Positions 60,765-64,000 of a DNA stretch of 64,000 bases are shown here, one piece after another. The stretch is from Pararge aegeria (Eukaryota > Arthropoda > Insecta > Lepidoptera > Nymphalidae): NCBI RefSeq assembly GCF_905163445.1, contig NC_053184.1, positions 11,036,001 through 11,100,000 of the forward strand, written 5' to 3'. Numbering within the stretch: the first letter of the stretch is position 1; every line of letters starts with the position of its first letter. A program made the translations under genes and the position numbers. Under the pieces are notes generated by a model. The model made no database searches. It saw only the letters and a program-made list of their open reading frames with translations, and was not told where the DNA came from.

Positions 60765-61166
60765 AAATTTAAAACAACCAAAATGGTTGTTTTAAATTTT
60801 TTAATTGCTAATTTATACTGAATCCAAAGACTTCTAGAAATCGTCCAAAAAAACATACATAAATTGCAATTCTTCCTAACCTTCTTAACTGTAGTAGGTA
60901 CTTATAAGGATAGTCTTAATTTAAAATAAAGGTTAAGCACTCGTTTGTGATGATTAAATCAGATTAAAAAATTTAAAACAACCAAAATGGTTGTTTTAAA
61001 TTTTTTAATTGCTAATTTATACTGAATCCAAAGACTTCTAGAAATCGTCCAAAAAAACATTCATAAATTGCAATTCTTCCTAACCTTCTTAACTGTAGTA
61101 GGTACTTATAAGGATAGTCTTAATTTAAAATAAAGGTTAAGCACTCGTTTGTGATGATTAAATCAG
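60765..61166. repeat. Tandem duplication of a 204-bp unit, each with a long hairpin
   Basis: The two copies (about 60765-60962 and 60969-61166) are offset by exactly 204 bp, with one difference seen (AAACATACATAAA versus AAACATTCATAAA). Each opens with a palindrome built on TTAAAACAACCA / TGGTTGTTTTAA around AAA. The arms are 17 bp in copy 1 and 22 bp in copy 2 (60963-60984 with 60988-61009). Confidence 0.9.
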
Positions 61167-61572
61167 TTTGAATTTCTGAGAAAGATTTACACTATCTGAC
61201 TCATACAAATTTTAAAGCACTTTCCAAGTAGAAAGATTGTTAAAATTTGATAGAATGGGGAACGTCTTAGTGCAAACGTGAAGGAAAACAAATAAAAATA
61301 GAAAAATAAGTAAGTAGTAAGTTCCAAAAAAATACCGTACCTACCGTGGTAGCTCTATTTTTTTATCACTCGATTTTATTTTGTGCTGATAATATGCTCT
61401 CTCTCTTTGCGTCCAACGTCCCGCTTTCTAGGTATATGCTAATTGAATGTATTTTCCTGTAACTCCAAAACTAATATTAAGATTAATATATTCTATGAAG
61501 TTAGTATTCATAGAATATTTTAATTGAGTTATTATAGAGTCCTTAAGACTTATTACTGCTAACCAGCTGTAT

Positions 61573-61765
61573 CATTTTTTTTTAATTACGACAATACACG
61601 CATATGCCTTTAAGCCTCAAAGTAAGCGTAGATTGTGTTATGGGTACTAAGATAACAAATGAATAATTTTATAAATAAAATAAATAAATACTTAAATACC
61701 CAGCCACCGAAAAACTTTAGTGTTCATTACAAAAACATTTTCCAGTTGTGGGAATTGTCATTGTG
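61573..61765 (-). repeat. tRNA-headed SINE, reverse, 5'-truncated
   Basis: A poly-T run (the reversed A tail) is followed by AATTACGACAATACACGCAT, CCTCAAAGTAAGCGTAG, TTATGGGTACTAAGATAACA and CATTTTCCAGTTGTGGGAAT. The match to the family stops at the B-box region, so the head is missing. Confidence 0.7.
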
Positions 61766-62850
61766 ACAGAGCTATTCTGGGGAAATATTATAGCCATGCT
61801 TATTTCTGCCGCCACTTGTAAAATACTAGTAATAACTAATAACACTGGTATTACACTCTCTTGCTAGCTATATATACGCACATACCCCACGCCTCGTTCC
61901 CCAACCTCGGATCACAGTCGACAGTTGACAGTCGACAGCTGACAGCTGGCATTTTACTCTCGTCTACTAGAACCTCTTCCTACAACCTGTACACTAGATC
62001 CCTTCCTTATTTTAATTTTATTTAAACCATTTTAAATAAGAAAAGACGGAATTCCCATCGTCTTTATTAAGTAGTCTTCCAATGTTGATTACAACAGCGT
62101 CAGCGGTGGTTGGCAGTGTGATTACATTATACATACATACATTACGGTAGATGAGGCTAAAAACCTACGCTTCAGGTTTATGTATACAGATCGGCACGTT
62201 GCAGGACGTATTCCTTGCATGCCCTGCGATATATTGCTCTTTTTACAGCCCTCTTTTTTCCTCTAACCATCATCACTTCTATTAGTGGACTATCTCTGTG
62301 AACTTACTCTGTCAAATATAACAATTTAAAAAATTTTAAGAAAACTATCACCTTTCTTACGATAAGGAGTTTAATAAAAAACACAATGATTCATAATTGG
62401 GAAGTACGGACATTTAACGACGTTCATTAATAAGAGAAATTGCTGTTTCAGTAATGAGAGCTGCATCGATTCATGCAGCGTAAGACTGCGGCCGGCCTCC
62501 TCCCTCCCGCCTAATTGATAGCACCCCACAAAATAATAACTAACAATCTTTTCAGAGTTCTGTACATAATGGGTAAACGGAACGCTTACAGGTCATTCGC
62601 GTACCTGTCTGTTATATTGTGTGCCTGTCACAGTCTATTCCCTCGAAATGTACTGTACGGACAGTTTAAATTTTAAATTGAGTATAATTTTACAGCAAAG
62701 AAATGTGGATTCACAGTTTATCAATAAACCTCATATTAAAGTATGTTTCAGTAATTACCTAAATTGGTATTATGTATTAGTATGTAGATATTCGTATGTA
62801 TGTATTAAATAGTGTACCCCACCTATTCGTTTTCTTTTTAGTTTTCCTAA
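61766..62850. other. No gene recognised; short GTCGACAG-type repeat
   Basis: At 61914-61949 CAGTCGACAGTTGACAGTCG continues as ACAGCTGACAGCTGG, a local iteration of GACAGT/GACAGC. A TATATATA lies at about 61869. About 62450-62520 is GC-richer and contains GCTGCATCGATTCATGCAGC, a short palindrome. Nothing identifies a gene. Confidence 0.4.
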
Positions 62851-62859
62851 TCCTAAGGT

Positions 62860-62975
62860 TGCCTGGCAGAGATCGCTACTTAGCGATAAGGCCGCCTTTT
62901 GTATCCTGCTTCATTCTTCATGTGTTTGTTCTTTTTTTTGTCTCGTTTTTCTGAGTGGTGTACAAATAAAGAGTA
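62860..62975 (+). repeat. 'taaggccgcc' tail repeat, forward
   Basis: TTGCCTGGCAGAGATCGCTA, CTTAGCGATAAGGCCGCCTT, a T-rich stretch, then GTGTACAAATAAAGAGTAT. It is a complete-looking copy of the family and merges into the following AAAT run. Confidence 0.75.
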
Positions 62976-63040
62976 TAAATAAATAAATAAATAAATGGAT
63001 TAATAATTATAAATAATAATAATAATAAATAATAAATAAA
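62976..63040. repeat. (AAAT)n and (AAT)n microsatellites
   Basis: AAAT units (about 62978-62996) and AAT units (about 63010-63035) form the A-rich tails between the preceding tail repeat and the reversed SINE. Confidence 0.85.
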
Positions 63041-63280
63041 TATACTACGACAGCATACACACCGCCATCTAGCCCCAAAGTAGCTTGTGTTATGGGTACT
63101 AAGACGACTGATGAATATTTTTATGAATAATATACATAAACACTTAGAATATACGTATAAACACCCAGACACTGACAAACATTCATGCTCATCACACAAA
63201 CATTTTCCAGTTGTGGAAATCAAACCCACGGCCCTGGGCTCAGAAAGCAGGGCTGCTGCAAACGGCGCCAATCGGCTGTC
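63041..63280 (-). repeat. tRNA-headed SINE, reverse, full length
   Basis: Reversed, it has ACAGCCGATTGGCGCCGTTT, CTGCTTTCTGAGCCCAGGGC, a B-box-like GTGGGTTTGATTTCCAC, a body with TGTTTGTCAGTGTCTGGGTG and an end with CTTTGGGGCTAGATGGCGGT. It aligns along its whole length with the copy at 10770-11070. Open frames across it on either strand are SINE sequence. Confidence 0.8.
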
Positions 63281-63476
63281 TAATCAAACTTTCAACTTGT
63301 CAATAATTAAACTTTGGATTACTATAAATTTAAATTTGTCAGATTTATTATTAAATTTCTTAGGATTAATAATGAGGTAATAATTATATTTAATTAATAA
63401 ATAGTTTTCAAGAACCTATTTAAATGATATTTGTTTTACAACCAATGTTCATGAATTGAGTTGGTGGGTATTTCGA

Positions 63477-63505
63477 TATAAATACGGGAGCATTACACTT
63501 CAGTC
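63477..63505 (+). promoter_or_regulatory. Candidate Pol II core promoter: TATA box plus arthropod Initiator
   Basis: TATAAATA at 63477-63484 and TTCAGTC, containing the arthropod Initiator TCAGT, at 63499-63505. From the first T of the TATA box to the Initiator A at 63502 is 25 bp, within the usual insect spacing. An ATG follows 23 nt downstream (63525). Such compact TATA/Inr arrangements with a short leader are seen at strongly regulated insect genes. No transcript evidence is available here. Confidence 0.4.
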
Positions 63506-63524
63506 TTGTATGAGACTCTAGACA

Positions 63525-63701
63525 ATGCAGAGATACCTCACAGTGTCTCAGTCGTTATCAAGTATCTTCATTAAAATTTACACCGGTAGTACAAAGATGA
63601 TTCGTGAAAAGTATCTAATCCGGAATGTGAATGGAACCAATGTACTTTTTTTATTTATTCCTCTACAAGTTAGCCCTGCAATCTCACCTGGTATTAAGTG
63701 A
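63525..63701 (+). CDS. Small open frame behind the candidate promoter
   Basis: An ATG opens 58 codons beginning MQRYLTVSQSLSSIF, stop TGA at 63699-63701. The last third runs into a reversed SINE (from about 63648), so only the first 35-40 residues could be gene-specific. An internal CCGGTAGTA near 63584 could act as a weak splice donor, making this a first exon whose remainder lies outside the window. No family is recognised, and coding status is uncertain. Confidence 0.2.
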   Translation: MQRYLTVSQSLSSIFIKIYTGSTKMIREKYLIRNVNGTNVLFLFIPLQVSPAISPGIK

Positions 63702-63770
63702 TGATGCAGTCTAAGATGGTAGCGGGCTAACCTGTTCGGGAGTACGGCAGTTATGCCCCTATTTTCACTC
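63648..63770 (-). repeat. Lepidopteran SINE fragment, reverse
   Basis: Reversed, it reads GGCATAACTGCCGTACTCCC, AACAGGTTAGCCCGCTACCA, TCTTAGACTGCATCATCACT, ACCAGGTGAGATTGCAGGGC and TAACTTGTAGAGGAATAAAT. This is the 3' two thirds of the family at 5395-5580. Confidence 0.75.
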
Positions 63771-63957
63771 CTCTTACTTAAATTCACAGCGCTCACTGTT
63801 GCGCTAGCGAGGTCGTCAAAACCTACTTTTAAATAAGAATAATTAGTAGAAGACCATGCTAGCCTATCAAAGTAAACTATTTTTTATGAAAGGACACCGT
63901 GAATTTTATGTGCACAGTCAATTCGCCTGTGTTATACATTAAACCGTATTAAACTCG

Positions 63958-64000
63958 AAGTCAAAGTCAAAAATATCTTTATTCAAGTTTTTTTTTTTCT
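63958..64000 (-). repeat. 3' tail of a lepidopteran LINE, cut by the window end
   Basis: GAAGTCAAAGTCAAAAATAT, then CTTTATTCAAG and a T run. Reversed, this is the 'TTGAATAAAGATATTTTTGA' tail with the AATAAA signal typical of an abundant lepidopteran retroelement. The rest lies beyond the window, if present. Confidence 0.5.

Noticed and set aside
61869..61949. TATATATA followed by a GTCGACAG repeat as a promoter
   Set aside because: No Initiator at the expected 25-30 bp; the nearest CAGTC lies about 45 bp away within a simple repeat.
63087..63380. 97- and 117-codon frames on opposite strands near the right end
   Set aside because: Both lie across the reversed SINE and its microsatellite tail.

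Overview
The window is nuclear DNA from a moth or butterfly (Lepidoptera). It is AT-rich and crowded with eukaryotic interspersed repeats whose forms I recognise from lepidopteran genomes: tRNA-headed SINEs, 3' ends of non-LTR retrotransposons, and short Helitrons that start TC, end CTAG and sit between A and T. There are no operons, ribosome-binding sites or long open frames. I find no protein-coding gene I can name with confidence. The only recognisable protein pieces are a C-terminal hAT transposase fragment and a short remnant of a possible transposase DNA-binding start. The species cannot be fixed from this sequence.

Layout. 1-4.5 kb: mostly single-copy AT-rich DNA, with a weak candidate terminal exon or 3' UTR. 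4.5-13.6 kb: intergenic or intronic DNA with SINE and LINE fragments, an unusual 1,160-bp candidate element studded with TAACGCCC motifs, and a GC-richer single-copy island. 13.6-16.2 kb: a foldback around a TA microsatellite and another single-copy island. 16.2-18.3 kb: a Helitron interrupted by a hAT transposon with a perfect 8-bp target-site duplication. 18.5-20.0 kb: a near-perfect 737-bp tandem duplication.

20.4-53.1 kb: the dominant feature, one uninterrupted head-to-tail satellite array of 87 monomers (374-377 bp each, about 32.7 kb). The monomers form higher-order repeats. A diagnostic monomer recurs after 11, 12, 13 and 24 monomers, and a 9,022-bp unit of 24 monomers is present twice with very few differences. 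The array starts and ends at almost the same point of the monomer, and its outermost monomers are the most divergent. It abuts an inverted-repeat (foldback) element on the right.

53.7-64 kb: more SINE and LINE fragments, a second Helitron, a hairpin with AP-1-like sites, a 204-bp tandem duplication carrying long hairpins, and near the right end a TATA/Initiator pair that looks like a core promoter. The features do not form a pathway. The coherent story is repeat biology: recent satellite amplification by unequal exchange, and nested transposon insertions.
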